Shown: one piece after another, positions 18,493 to 27,224 of the stretch | Position numbering within the stretch: position 1 is the stretch's first letter | Layout of the letters: each line of letters starts with the position of its first letter | Source of the DNA: Candidatus Cloacimonetes bacterium HGW-Cloacimonetes-2 | Lineage (GTDB): Bacteria; Cloacimonadota; Cloacimonadia; Cloacimonadales; Cloacimonadaceae | DNA: 64,000 bases | Assembly: GCA_002842035.1 (NCBI GenBank) | Contig: PHBP01000001.1 | Span: forward strand, 109,198 to 173,197 | Direction of reading: 5' to 3' | Notes under the pieces: model-generated | What the model was told of the DNA's origin: nothing | Seen by the model: the letters and a program-made list of their open reading frames with translations, nothing else | The model's database searches: none | Program-made: the position numbers and the translations under genes

Positions 18493-19286
18493 TTTTTATG
18501 TCCTGCTTTATGATGAGCCGGTTTCACCGGATCTGGAGGTATTCTAAAGAACTTGTGAGCATTGGCAAAAGCTGCCTCTGCCACTTCATTGGGACTGATT
18601 CCCTTGATCTCTGCGATCTTACTGGCAATCAGGTGTAAAAACAAGGGACTGTTACGTTTACCGCGATGGGGATGCGGAGGGAGATAGGGACAATCCGTCT
18701 CTATCATAAAGCGATCCATCGGCACGATCCGCACGACGTTTTCGAGCTGGGAATTATTGTAGGTTACCGATCCAGTGAAACTCATCATCCACCCGGCATC
18801 AAGCACTTGCTGAGCAAAGATGATATCACCGGAAAAGCAATGGAAGACAGCATCTTTGACGCCTTGATCCTTGAGGATTTTGTAGCATTCCTGGTGAGCC
18901 TCGCGATCATGCACTACCACCGGAAGCTCGTACTCCACAGCCAGATGTGCCTGATTGGCAAAGACTTCCCTTTGCACAGTGTAAGGCGACAAGTTCCGGA
19001 AGAAATCCAGCCCAATCTCGCCAATAGCCACCACTTTCTTTTCCCGAGCCAGCCGCTTGACCAATTCCGCATCAAAATCAGTTGCATCGTGCGGATGAAA
19101 GCCAACCGTGGCAAAAATATGCAGGTGTTTTTTCGCTAGTTCCAAGGAACTAATCGAGGTTTCTTTGTTGAAACCGATGTTGATGATGTATTCGATATCC
19201 TGGTTGAAGCATTTACTGATCAGCGATTCGCGGTCATCGTCAAAATCCGGCAGATCAAGGTGGGCATGAGTTTCAAAGAGTTTCAT
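18489..19286 (-). CDS. tatD: TatD-family metal-dependent hydrolase
   Basis: The start is set at the internal ATG at 19286, which gives MKLFETHAHLDLPDF, the usual TatD N-terminus with its HxH metal site; the upstream ATG at 19322 would add 12 unlikely residues. The product is 265 residues. Other family sites are GEIGLDF (Glu ligand), VVHDREA, VFHCFSGD and ETDCPYLPPHPHRGKRN. TatD proteins are 3'-5' DNA exonucleases or DNases. It heads the eight-gene minus operon, with a TTGACA box at 19345-19350. Confidence 0.92.
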   Translation of the reverse strand: MKLFETHAHLDLPDFDDDRESLISKCFNQDIEYIINIGFNKETSISSLELAKKHLHIFATVGFHPHDATDFDAELVKRLAREKKVVAIGEIGLDFFRNLSPYTVQREVFANQAHLAVEYELPVVVHDREAHQECYKILKDQGVKDAVFHCFSGDIIFAQQVLDAGWMMSFTGSVTYNNSQLENVVRIVPMDRFMIETDCPYLPPHPHRGKRNSPLFLHLIASKIAEIKGISPNEVAEAAFANAHKFFRIPPDPVKPAHHKAGHKK

Positions 19287-19344
19287 ATAACACGCTTCTT
19301 CCCTATTTTTAGTTTGGAGCAATTTATCTGCATAGCTCCATTCT

Positions 19345-19350
19345 TGTCAA
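19345..19350 (-). promoter_or_regulatory. Candidate -35 box of the tatD-tamB operon
   Basis: TTGACA on the minus strand is followed 18 bases later by TAAATT as a possible -10. It lies 59 bases before the tatD start. Confidence 0.5.
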
Positions 19351-19487
19351 AAGGAATTTTCAGGCTCTTTCCCAGTCTATGCTCAAAAAAGCAGTTTGAT
19401 AGCTGATTCAGGATCGTTAACTGATGCAGGAGAATATCTTAGATTCAGATAGGTATCCTCAGTACTTCTTTCCCTCCATAGGTCTAA

Positions 19488-19557
19488 AGCAGATCAAGAG
19501 CAAATCAAGAGCAAATCACCTCGAACCACGTTCGACTTGATTTGCTCTTGATCTGCT
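19488..19557. repeat. Long intergenic palindrome, family A copy 2
   Basis: The arms are AGCAGATCAAGAGCAAATCA and its complement around TCGAAC-CAC-GTTCGA. The left arm carries an extra AGCAAATCA unit compared with copy 1, so the palindrome is slightly lopsided. The outer ATATCACC arms of copy 1 are missing on the left side. Confidence 0.88.
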
Positions 19558-19574
19558 GGTGACCTGCAGGTGAT

Positions 19575-19612
19575 AAAAAGAACCCGGTGGGAGTGAAAGT
19601 AATGCCACCGGG
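19575..19612 (-). terminator. Rho-independent terminator of the Na/Pi gene
   Basis: On the minus strand CCCGGTGG pairs perfectly with CCACCGGG, then TTCTTTTT follows. It lies about 47 bases after the Na/Pi cotransporter stop codon. Confidence 0.75.
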
Positions 19613-19658
19613 ATCAAAGCCAGATGCAATCTGGTATTAGCTATTGCTGTTTAATTAC

Positions 19659-21356
19659 TTAGTTGTCATCTTCCTCAAACTCATCGGGAAGTCTGGGCTC
19701 TTCGACAGGATCGTAAACAAAACCATGCGAACCTGCCTTGACCAGATTCTTCATTTTATCCGCGATTATCTCCACCGTGTCGATATAATCAATTGTATTC
19801 AAGCCGTTGCTGGGGTCGCAATTGGCATCCTGTATACAAGTAAGAATTTCCTTACGCAAGGTATGATGTTGCTCGTTGATTCTACCTTCCAATTCGATGA
19901 TTTTGAAGATATAATCTGCTTTAAGTTCTGCTAGATAATCTATTGATAGATCGAGCATATACATCATCTTATCGTAGAGATCGTCCATCATCTTGCTAAA
20001 GCTATCGCTCATTGGGTTGCGTTGCGCCATAATCTGCACATTGAGGATGTTATTGAGCTCAACCGTGTAATCACCCAGCTTCTCGATATCGTTGACTGTA
20101 TGAAGGAGCGAGGGGATCTTGCGGATCACATTATCGGCATTACTGCGCTCGTTCAGGGACACTAAATAGAGGGTCACCTCTTTTTGGAGACTGTCTATGG
20201 CATTCTCGATCTTGGCAACTTTGTTTTGCTTTTTATAGTTGTGTTCCTTGTATGCCTCGTAAGAAAGCACCAACGCCCGACGAACCAGCCTCAGCATTTC
20301 ACGCATCTCTTTGAGGCTTTGATCAATCGCAAGATCGGCATCTCCCAAAAGATGATAATTCAAGTGTTTAGGCTCACCTAGTGAAAGTGTGTCTTCACCT
20401 GATTTTGGGATGACTTTGGTGGCTACTCTGGCAAGGAAACCGGTGAAGGGAAGGAAGACGATTGTATTGAGAACGTTGAAAAAGGTGTGCGAGTTTGCGA
20501 TGTGCCTTGCCATATTCTCGCCGGCATAGACGTTACCCGGTGTAATGTAATTGATAAAGTACTTGTACCACCCCAAGTGGGTCAGGGTAGCAAAGATGAC
20601 CGTGCCTATTACATTAAACAGCGTATGTACAAAGGCGACCCTTTTGGCTACGTGATTAGCGCCCAAACCAGCCAGCCAGGCGGTAATCGTAGTACCGATA
20701 TTATCTCCAAAGACCAGATAGAGTGCTCCTTCGTAGGTGATCAAGCCATTCACTGCCAAGACGATAACAATACCGATCGATGCAGATGAGCTCTGGATTA
20801 TCATAGTAAAGATGGTGCCGACTAAAATGCCCAGGAAGGGATTTCCTGCCACATTGGTCATAATATCACGAGCTACTTGTGAGTTCTTGAGAGGCTCTAC
20901 AGCACCGGACATTACATTTAATCCGATAAAGAGCAGACCAAAGCCCAGAATGATCGAGCTCCATTTCTCCATAGCACGGCTTTTCTTCAGAAAGAGGAAG
21001 AAGACGCCGATAATCACTATTGCCCAGGCGAATTTGCCGATGTTAAAAGCGATCAATTGAGCTGTTACTGTCGTACCGATATTGGCACCCATCACGACTC
21101 CCACTGCTTGGTTGAGAGTCATTATGCCCGCATTAACCAGCCCTATCAGCATCACAGTCGTAGCAGAACTGCTTTGAACGATACTTGTTACCCCCAAGCC
21201 GACCAAAACGCCTTTGAATGGTGTGTCTGTGATTTTCTTTAGGATGCGGCGCATTTCATTTCCGGCAACTGCCTGCAAGTTGTCGGACATCTTGTTCATT
21301 CCGAAGAGGAAGAGAGCAAGTCCGCCAAAGAAGTTAATGATCTGTAGAAAGTTCAA
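19659..21356 (-). CDS. Na+/phosphate cotransporter with C-terminal PhoU-like domain
   Basis: This 565-residue protein has two halves of about four membrane helices each. Each half carries the family's QSSSA signature (SIVQSSSATT near residue 60, MIIQSSSASI near 190) and an inverted GxNIGTT repeat (MGANIGTT, FGDNIGTT). A helical PhoU-like cytoplasmic domain fills residues from about 340 to 550. This is the NptA/YjbB type of sodium-dependent phosphate transporter. It is separated by 81 bases from the xdhC-like gene upstream and may have its own start or share the lptD transcript. A good terminator follows. Confidence 0.92.
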   Translation of the reverse strand: MNFLQIINFFGGLALFLFGMNKMSDNLQAVAGNEMRRILKKITDTPFKGVLVGLGVTSIVQSSSATTVMLIGLVNAGIMTLNQAVGVVMGANIGTTVTAQLIAFNIGKFAWAIVIIGVFFLFLKKSRAMEKWSSIILGFGLLFIGLNVMSGAVEPLKNSQVARDIMTNVAGNPFLGILVGTIFTMIIQSSSASIGIVIVLAVNGLITYEGALYLVFGDNIGTTITAWLAGLGANHVAKRVAFVHTLFNVIGTVIFATLTHLGWYKYFINYITPGNVYAGENMARHIANSHTFFNVLNTIVFLPFTGFLARVATKVIPKSGEDTLSLGEPKHLNYHLLGDADLAIDQSLKEMREMLRLVRRALVLSYEAYKEHNYKKQNKVAKIENAIDSLQKEVTLYLVSLNERSNADNVIRKIPSLLHTVNDIEKLGDYTVELNNILNVQIMAQRNPMSDSFSKMMDDLYDKMMYMLDLSIDYLAELKADYIFKIIELEGRINEQHHTLRKEILTCIQDANCDPSNGLNTIDYIDTVEIIADKMKNLVKAGSHGFVYDPVEEPRLPDEFEEDDN

Positions 21357-21437
21357 GTCGTTATCCCCTTTATTTCAGCTTATATGGTATATGTTTTTCT
21401 CTGTGGCTGGATGGTCAAGCAAAAAGCCACGAGGCGC

Positions 21438-22220
21438 CTAAATCCTGTTTCTGCGGATGCTGATCAGTTCAGCCATGATACTGATAGAGATTTCGTGTGG
21501 AGTTTGCGAACCTATGGGAAGCCCAATCGGCGCATGCACCTGATCCAGCAAGTATTGTTCAATCCCCTTATCCCGCAGTCGTTTAAATGTCTCTGCTACT
21601 TTGGTGGAAGATCCTATCATCCCCAGATACTTAAGCTGTAGTTCCAGGCATTGCTCCAGCACTTCTTTGTCGTGAAGATGCCCATGGGTCATAATCACTA
21701 CCCAGGCAGATTGCGGGTTTTTAATCAAGCCAGCGATATCCTCGTAGTTCGAGAGCTGCTTGTGGCTTCCCTGCACTTCCGGAAAGAGTTCCAATTGTTC
21801 CGGACGGTTATCTATCAAGTGTGTGAAATAGCCTGATTTGATCGCTTGCTCCGCCAAGGCTCGGCCACAATGTCCTGCTCCAAAAATATACAGCTCTTCT
21901 GCCAAATGCAGAGGCTCGATAAAGACCTTTGCGCTACCTCCGCAGATCATATTGGTTTGGACATCGGCATCAGCCAATGCTCCGGATAGGTTAAAGCTTT
22001 GCATTAGTGGCAGTGGAGGCTTCATCACTCGTACCATCGCGATGATGCCGTGCTCCAGTTCGCCTCCGCCCAGATTACCAAAGTACTCTCCGGTTATCCC
22101 AATACAGGCTTTCATACCTGCTTTGGCGGGACTGGATCCCGTTGTCTCTATGATAGTTGCCTGCCAGAGAGCTCTATTCTCTGCCAGTGCTTCTTCGATC
22201 CGATTGTAATAGCTAAGCAT
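21438..22220 (-). CDS. XdhC/CoxI-family protein
   Basis: The start is chosen at the ATG at 22220 (MLSYYNRIEEAL), which overlaps the upstream methyltransferase stop by 8 bases; the longer ATG at 22268 adds 16 basic residues unlike the family. The N-terminal XdhC domain shows TTGSSPAKAGM, GGGELEHG and a Cys (NMICGG). A Rossmann part follows (LYIFGAGHCGRAL) with MTHGHLHDKEVL and GMIGSSTK. XdhC proteins insert or sulfurate molybdenum cofactor for xanthine dehydrogenase-type enzymes. No molybdoenzyme gene lies in the window, so its client is unknown. Confidence 0.85.
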   Translation of the reverse strand: MLSYYNRIEEALAENRALWQATIIETTGSSPAKAGMKACIGITGEYFGNLGGGELEHGIIAMVRVMKPPLPLMQSFNLSGALADADVQTNMICGGSAKVFIEPLHLAEELYIFGAGHCGRALAEQAIKSGYFTHLIDNRPEQLELFPEVQGSHKQLSNYEDIAGLIKNPQSAWVVIMTHGHLHDKEVLEQCLELQLKYLGMIGSSTKVAETFKRLRDKGIEQYLLDQVHAPIGLPIGSQTPHEISISIMAELISIRRNRI

Positions 22221-23391
22221 TTTTACTCTCCTTGAGCAGTAACTTCGCCAAAGCAGTTTCCAAATCACCGTTCTTGAGCTTCTTTACCCATCTGTTGCGA
22301 AGCTTGAGTTCGCTGACCAGTTCCGCACTACCACACAGGACATAGGCTGTGCTGCCTGTGCAGTTCTCCCTCAGCCAAGCTCCCAGGTCATTGTAGAGCA
22401 GCTTGATGGATTCACTCTCACCTATCCTGATTCCATAAGGTGGATTAGTGACAATTGTCTGCACGGCTTGCTTTCCCAAGGCCTTGAAATCGCTCACTTT
22501 GAGCAGGATTTCTCCTCCCCAGGGAAGGCTCGTAAGGTTGGACATTGCTATTTCTATATTGGCTTGGCTGATATCTGATCCTCTGATCAGGCCCGGCTTG
22601 AGCTCTCTCATTCCGGCATTAGCTTCACGCTTTACCAAGAGCCATAGTTTTTCGTCGTAATCCGGCAGGTAGCGTAAGCCATTAGTCTTTCTGAGATAAC
22701 CTGCAGGTATCCGGCAATAGCTCATCAAAGCCTCTGCCAGGAGCGTTCCGGAGCCGCACATCGGGTCAAGCAGGGGTAATTCTCCATCCCAGCCTGTTAT
22801 CCTGATGATCGCTGCCGCAAGCGTCTCCTGCAAAGGAGCTGCTCCTGCCAGGGTCCTGTAACCCCTGCGATGCAAGCTGCCACCACCCAAATCCAGCGAG
22901 ATGTCCGCCTGATTGTTCTTGATATGCAGGTTAAAGATTATATCGGGCTCTTTGGCAGAGAAATCAGGCCTTTTGCCATTGACAGCGCGGAAGCTGTCGC
23001 AGATGGCATCTTTGAGGATTTGCCCGGCGTAGAGGGAGTGCTTGATGGCAGAGCCGGAGACATTAGCCTCTATGGAAAACTTGTCTTCAAGACCGAATAT
23101 AGCCGGCCAATCTATGTTCTTAACTGCTTGCTGATAGAGGTATTTCTCGCTGTGGCAGGGGAAGCTTTTGATGGGGAAAAGCAGTCTCTGCACGATCCTG
23201 CTTTCATAGACTATCCGATAGAGGACTTTCTTATCTGCCTTGATATAGAGTCCGCGGGGGATCTCCCTGATGACCTTTGCTCCCAGCTCTTCGAGCTCAT
23301 TTCGTGCCACCCATTCCAGGCTTCCTGCTACTTGGGCAAAGCAGAGTGGACTGTCGTCGCGCTGGTGATTCCTCTGTGTATCAGGTCTCAT
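22213..23391 (-). CDS. THUMP-domain class I RNA methyltransferase (RlmL N-terminal/Trm14 type)
   Basis: The product is 392 residues. An N-terminal THUMP-like RNA-binding region (about residues 15-165) is followed by a SAM-dependent methyltransferase domain with DPMCGSGTLLAEAL and the N2-guanine/N6-type motif IVTNPPYGIRIG. The family methylates guanine in 23S rRNA or tRNA (for example RlmL m2G2445). Overlaps of 4 bases with gmhB and 8 with the xdhC-like gene show it is co-transcribed in the lptD operon. Confidence 0.87.
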   Translation of the reverse strand: MRPDTQRNHQRDDSPLCFAQVAGSLEWVARNELEELGAKVIREIPRGLYIKADKKVLYRIVYESRIVQRLLFPIKSFPCHSEKYLYQQAVKNIDWPAIFGLEDKFSIEANVSGSAIKHSLYAGQILKDAICDSFRAVNGKRPDFSAKEPDIIFNLHIKNNQADISLDLGGGSLHRRGYRTLAGAAPLQETLAAAIIRITGWDGELPLLDPMCGSGTLLAEALMSYCRIPAGYLRKTNGLRYLPDYDEKLWLLVKREANAGMRELKPGLIRGSDISQANIEIAMSNLTSLPWGGEILLKVSDFKALGKQAVQTIVTNPPYGIRIGESESIKLLYNDLGAWLRENCTGSTAYVLCGSAELVSELKLRNRWVKKLKNGDLETALAKLLLKESKNA

Positions 23392-23996
23392 TTAGTAAAC
23401 CCGGGCAGCTTGGTGTGGCTCAGTTCGATCAGTTTGGCAGCAGTAAGCAGATTATCCGCTATGAAGTGAGGCTTGTATTCTCGCTCAAAAGCAGTATCCA
23501 GTTCTTCACGTCCGTTACCCGAGAGCAGCAATACGGTCTTGAGCCCTGCTTTCCTGCCAAAAGCCACATCCGTATAGCGATCTCCAATCATCCAGGATTG
23601 TGCGGTATTAAACCCAAAGTCCTGCTTTGCCGTTCTGTACATCCCGATCCCGGGTTTGCGGTCTTCGTGAGCCACGTTGTAAGGCTCTACAATGCCATCT
23701 TTCCAATAGGGAGAAAAATATACAGCATCCAGGAAAACACCCTCTGCCAAGAGCAATTCCTTCATCCTATCGTGCACTGTGTTGAGCTGCTCGATGGTAA
23801 AGTATGATCTGGCAATGCCTGATTGATTGGTTACAATAATAAGCAGATACCCCAGGCTTTGAATCAGCCTGAGTGCTTCTCCGGTGTAGGGATAAAGATG
23901 ATACTTATCCGGATCGCTGTTATAGCCCAGTTCGTCTGAACTGATAGTGCCATCCCGATCTAGAAAGACCGCTCTTTTAATTTCTTCCACTATCAC
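23388..23996 (-). CDS. gmhB: GmhB-like HAD phosphatase (heptose-bisphosphate phosphatase)
   Basis: This 202-residue HAD-IIIA protein has FLDRDGTI (nucleophile Asp, residues 11-18), VTNQSGIAR, KPGIGMY and MIGDRYTDVAFG. The order and size match D,D-heptose 1,7-bisphosphate phosphatase, a step in ADP-heptose synthesis for LPS core. The zinc-binding loop of GmhB (normally Cys-x-His...Cys-x-Cys before RKP) has no cysteine here: the loop reads PYWKDGIVEPYNVAHEDRKP and the whole protein lacks Cys. The activity is therefore likely but could differ in substrate. It overlaps lptD by 20 bases, which supports an LPS role. Confidence 0.78.
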   Translation of the reverse strand: MIVEEIKRAVFLDRDGTISSDELGYNSDPDKYHLYPYTGEALRLIQSLGYLLIIVTNQSGIARSYFTIEQLNTVHDRMKELLLAEGVFLDAVYFSPYWKDGIVEPYNVAHEDRKPGIGMYRTAKQDFGFNTAQSWMIGDRYTDVAFGRKAGLKTVLLLSGNGREELDTAFEREYKPHFIADNLLTAAKLIELSHTKLPGFTK

Positions 23997-26412
23997 GATT
24001 TTGAAATCTCAGGGCATCCGGTAGCACGCTGTTGAAGAGCGCTACCTTGTATTCCCAATAGTCGTTACGCCGAGTATAGGTGATCTCCAGCTTCCAGCAG
24101 TGCAGATTACGCATCAGCCCAAAGCTTTGAGAGATCAGATCACCCTCTTTGAGGTTTATATAGTTATTATAGGTCAAAGCCCAGTTATCAGAGAACTTAA
24201 AGGTCGTATTCATCCTTAGGTTATGACTGTCAGGATGCCAAGGCAGCTTAGCAGCATAGAGATCATGAGCCAGGCTGATATTCCAGTTGTCACTGCCTTC
24301 TTTTGTAGTCGTTTCAGGCTCCACCAGCGTAGTATCCTGCACCAGGTAAGCATCAAATAGATTATTCTTGGTGTGCGGGAAATAGTCGATATACGGGGCC
24401 GATGCTCCCAGGCTGATGCTCTGAGAGAAGTAGTGCCCTCTGAATGCTGCATCGCCCCAGCTTACTTTGTAAGGATCCTGGGCAAGGCTGTAGGATGCTG
24501 AATATGCCAGCTTCAAGCCTTGGAAGCTAAAATCAGGAGAGAGCTTCAGATTACCCAGATCAAATGATCCGGGACGCAGAGCCAGGGAGTGGCTGATAGT
24601 GCCCAGAGGCTTGTCTTCCTTGAGCAGATTAGCGCTAATCCGGCTGGACAGACTGAGGATATCATTGAGTTTCTTGAGATTTGCATTGTCACCGCGACCG
24701 TATTTGACCTGCCACTTCTGGTCTATCCCAAGGCTGAGATTGGCTGCTTCTTCTCCGCTGCTATTGGAGATACCGCCAAAACTGTAAAACCTGCTGTTAT
24801 CAGTAAAATCAGGAGTGTAGTTGATACCCAGAGTCGGAGTGACTATATGGCGGATGGAACGTATGTAGGACTCTGCATAGTTCCTTGTGCCATAAAGATT
24901 AAAGCTGGTGTTGAAGTAGGTATTGTAGTTCGCACCTCTCACCCACTTCTCTCCATTCTTGTCGCGATCGTACCAGCTTTCATTGTAATCTATGCCCTGG
25001 CGGAAGTTTAACCACCCTCTCAGCTTCCAGTTGTAGGACAAGCCGAGACGATGATTGATACCGGCGTGATGCTCGGTAATGACTCTGGTAGAATCATTTG
25101 GATCTAGTCTGTTTGACCATAGCAGATCCTCAAAACCAGGTGAAGGATCGTTGACATATCCGGTATGATCCAATCTCACTGCATAGTTCCAGCTAAAGTT
25201 TGACCACCAGGCATCAACAGCTCTTTCCGGCTTGTAGAAAAGTTCGTAGACCGGACGGCTGGGCATCGAGAATGAAGCACTGGGCAAGCTGAGATAGACA
25301 TTGTCATTGATCAGATCCTGCGTATAGGTCGCCCCAACATTCAGATAGCTGCTCAAGAGGGGCTTGCGGTAGGATAAGGACGAGGATAGTCTCTGCACCA
25401 GGCTTTCATTGATATCGCTGCTGCTTTCCCAAATCCTTTTGTTGGTGATAAAATCAATATTGGCATCCAGAGTCGATTTCTCGCCCAATTCGTGGTGATG
25501 ATTTGCCCTGATAGCCCAGTCGTTATTTACAACCTCATCGATAATGCTACGATTGTAAGAAGCCTTGAAATTTCCATTGAACTTGTATCTAAGGATATAA
25601 TCGCTATCCAGGCTCAGCTTCCATCCTGTCTTTTCCTTGAGATCCAGCGAGAGGGTCAGATCCGCATAGTCTTTGTAAGGGTAATACCAGGCGATATCCT
25701 TGATATATTTACCATCAAAGCTGTTGTAGCCCGGCTCCGGAATCAGAAAGCCTGGATGCCTGCCTCGCCTGATGGGAATAGTGAAGAAGGGAAAGTAAAA
25801 GACAGGAAAGTCGTTTACCCAGGCAATCACGGGCTTGCCTACGATCTTGTCTCCCCGATAGATCCTGAGCTGTGCCGCAGAGAAATGAAAGCAGGGATCG
25901 ATATCGTCACAAGTGGTAAAGCTACCCTGATCAACATCATAGATGTCATCGCCCACCTTACGGATCTCCTGCCCGGTATAAAAGGCTTTCTCAATCTGGC
26001 TGCTGCCATCTTCCAAAATACCTTCCTGGCTCTCGATATCAAAGCGGACATTGCGCCCCAGGAGCACCTGATCCAGATCCTGCATCACAGTAGGTCCAAA
26101 ACTATAAGCCCTTTCCGCATTGATATCCAGGAATAGTGAATCTGAAGATATATTGGAGCTAAGGTATCTAACGTTTGTGGAGCCAAAGAGATAAAGCCGC
26201 TCCAAAGCATTGTCGAAATAGATACTATCCGCGCTATAGAAAAGCGAATCCAGCCTTGCCTCACCGGTATCCAGCGAATCCAGAACAAGCCGAGCCAGGT
26301 CCAAGGTGTCTGCCGTTTGTGGTGAATTGACAAGCTCTGCTGTGGTCTGTGACCATAGCAGCAAGCCCGAAAGGCAGCAAGATAAGAGGACAAAAGCCAA
26401 TAGCTGTTTCAT
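23977..26412 (-). CDS. lptD: LPS-assembly outer-membrane protein LptD
   Basis: The product is 811 residues. It has a signal peptide (about residues 1-22), then an OstA-like periplasmic beta-jellyroll segment (about residues 58-170, with 'ADSIYFD', 'LFLDINAERAYSFG' and 'GRNVRFDI'). A large C-terminal barrel follows, containing the LptD-type 'FYFPFFTIPIRRGRHPGFLIP' region, of which IPIRRGRHPGFLIP is the key part. LptD inserts LPS into the outer leaflet. No lptE is seen nearby. It is the first gene of a minus-strand operon with gmhB, and a TTGACA box lies 44 bases upstream. Confidence 0.9.
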   Translation of the reverse strand: MKQLLAFVLLSCCLSGLLLWSQTTAELVNSPQTADTLDLARLVLDSLDTGEARLDSLFYSADSIYFDNALERLYLFGSTNVRYLSSNISSDSLFLDINAERAYSFGPTVMQDLDQVLLGRNVRFDIESQEGILEDGSSQIEKAFYTGQEIRKVGDDIYDVDQGSFTTCDDIDPCFHFSAAQLRIYRGDKIVGKPVIAWVNDFPVFYFPFFTIPIRRGRHPGFLIPEPGYNSFDGKYIKDIAWYYPYKDYADLTLSLDLKEKTGWKLSLDSDYILRYKFNGNFKASYNRSIIDEVVNNDWAIRANHHHELGEKSTLDANIDFITNKRIWESSSDINESLVQRLSSSLSYRKPLLSSYLNVGATYTQDLINDNVYLSLPSASFSMPSRPVYELFYKPERAVDAWWSNFSWNYAVRLDHTGYVNDPSPGFEDLLWSNRLDPNDSTRVITEHHAGINHRLGLSYNWKLRGWLNFRQGIDYNESWYDRDKNGEKWVRGANYNTYFNTSFNLYGTRNYAESYIRSIRHIVTPTLGINYTPDFTDNSRFYSFGGISNSSGEEAANLSLGIDQKWQVKYGRGDNANLKKLNDILSLSSRISANLLKEDKPLGTISHSLALRPGSFDLGNLKLSPDFSFQGLKLAYSASYSLAQDPYKVSWGDAAFRGHYFSQSISLGASAPYIDYFPHTKNNLFDAYLVQDTTLVEPETTTKEGSDNWNISLAHDLYAAKLPWHPDSHNLRMNTTFKFSDNWALTYNNYINLKEGDLISQSFGLMRNLHCWKLEITYTRRNDYWEYKVALFNSVLPDALRFQNRDSGRN

Positions 26413-26455
26413 TAGTTCTATTCCAGTATGGCAGTATTTTTCAATAGCCTCCTCT

Positions 26456-26461
26456 TGTCAA
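26456..26461 (-). promoter_or_regulatory. Candidate -35 box of the lptD operon
   Basis: TTGACA on the minus strand, 44 bases before the lptD ATG. A weak TACTGC lies 19 bases downstream; no good -10 is present. Confidence 0.4.
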
Positions 26462-26568
26462 GATAAATGCCCAAATCAACTACCTAAAAGCAATACAAGC
26501 TAAACTAAGAGGATATAATACCGGCACTACAATGATCCGTTATTGGTTTTGCCAGCAGACAGATCCCC

Positions 26569-26606
26569 AAAAAACACAAGCCCGGCGGGGGGTTGCCTGG
26601 GCTTGT
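26569..26606 (-). terminator. Rho-independent terminator, minus strand
   Basis: On the minus strand ACAAGCCCAGGC pairs with GCCGGGCTTGT (one bulge), followed by G and six T. It ends transcription coming from the small gene at 26757-27020 and shields the lptD promoter. Confidence 0.65.
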
Positions 26607-26675
26607 TTGGAGAGTGAGATCTTTTTGTGAGTGGCTGGTCAGTACATCAACACAACATTACGGGGGTTTGAGAAA

Positions 26676-26721
26676 CTACCGGCGGAGCAAACAAGATGCA
26701 AACTCCGCTCGGTAGCTTTTT
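26676..26721. terminator. GC-rich hairpin downstream of the small gene
   Basis: CTACCG-GCGGAG pairs with CTCCGC-TCGGTAG, then CTTTTT follows on the plus strand. No plus-strand gene leads into it. On the minus strand it lies 41 bases after a stop codon but has only a weak T stretch. Its role is unclear. Confidence 0.35.
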
Positions 26722-26756
26722 GGGTTTGGGCACATGGGATATATTTTGGTAAAAAA

Positions 26757-27020
26757 TCACAGATAGTGTCCGGCTGATCTGCAAATCGATTCTTCAGTAG
26801 CTTCATCTAGCATATCCAGCAGTTGCTCGCGCAATTGAATCAGTTCGGATAGCTTCTCCAGCCGGTTGTCGCTGTTGTAAAAACGGATATGATTCATAAA
26901 TGGTTGGGAGGGCACTTGCACAGTAAATCCTACCAGACCAATGCCTATATCGGATTGGCAGCGCTCGTATATCGGGCTGATCACTGTTTGTAAGCTTTGT
27001 TTTCTAATTGCGTATCTCAT
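26757..27020 (-). CDS. Small hypothetical protein
   Basis: I do not recognise this 87-residue protein. The start is set at the ATG at 27020 because a strong GGAGGG Shine-Dalgarno stands 3 bases before it; a longer reading to 27062 has no such site. The N-terminal half is basic and mixed (MRYAIRKQSLQTVISPIYER); the C-terminal half (about residues 48-75) is a Leu/Glu-rich helix, possibly coiled-coil (RLEKLSELIQLREQLLDMLD). Terminator hairpins follow on the same strand. No signal peptide or membrane helix is seen. Confidence 0.5.
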   Translation of the reverse strand: MRYAIRKQSLQTVISPIYERCQSDIGIGLVGFTVQVPSQPFMNHIRFYNSDNRLEKLSELIQLREQLLDMLDEATEESICRSAGHYL

Positions 27021-27224
27021 AACCCTCCATATACGCAATGTAAGAGCCAATTGCCAGCCCACTTGGCGCTTGTGCTTAAATACTGCCTATCATAGAGATA
27101 TGAGCTTGCAGGTTTCTAATAACCTCCAATATTTCATTATAGGCACGAAATAGCAGATATACTGAAATTTCTCTGTGAAATTACTGCTTTGCATAGCCAA
27201 AGCAGAGACTAGCTTTATTTCCCC

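Larger units (their letters stand above)
19287..19658. other. Gene-free stretch between tatD and the Na/Pi gene
   Basis: This 372-base gap holds the tatD operon -35 box, one family A palindrome (19488-19557) and the minus-strand terminator of the Na/Pi gene (19575-19612). Nothing else is apparent. Confidence 0.7.
26413..26756. other. Gene-free stretch upstream of lptD
   Basis: It holds the lptD -35 box (26456-26461), a minus-strand terminator (26576-26606) and a second GC-rich hairpin (26676-26721). I see no coding sequence. Confidence 0.6.

Noticed and set aside
26941-27153. Plus-strand 70-codon ORF near 27 kb
   Set aside because: It lies antisense to the small gene with the strong GGAGGG site and has no Shine-Dalgarno.
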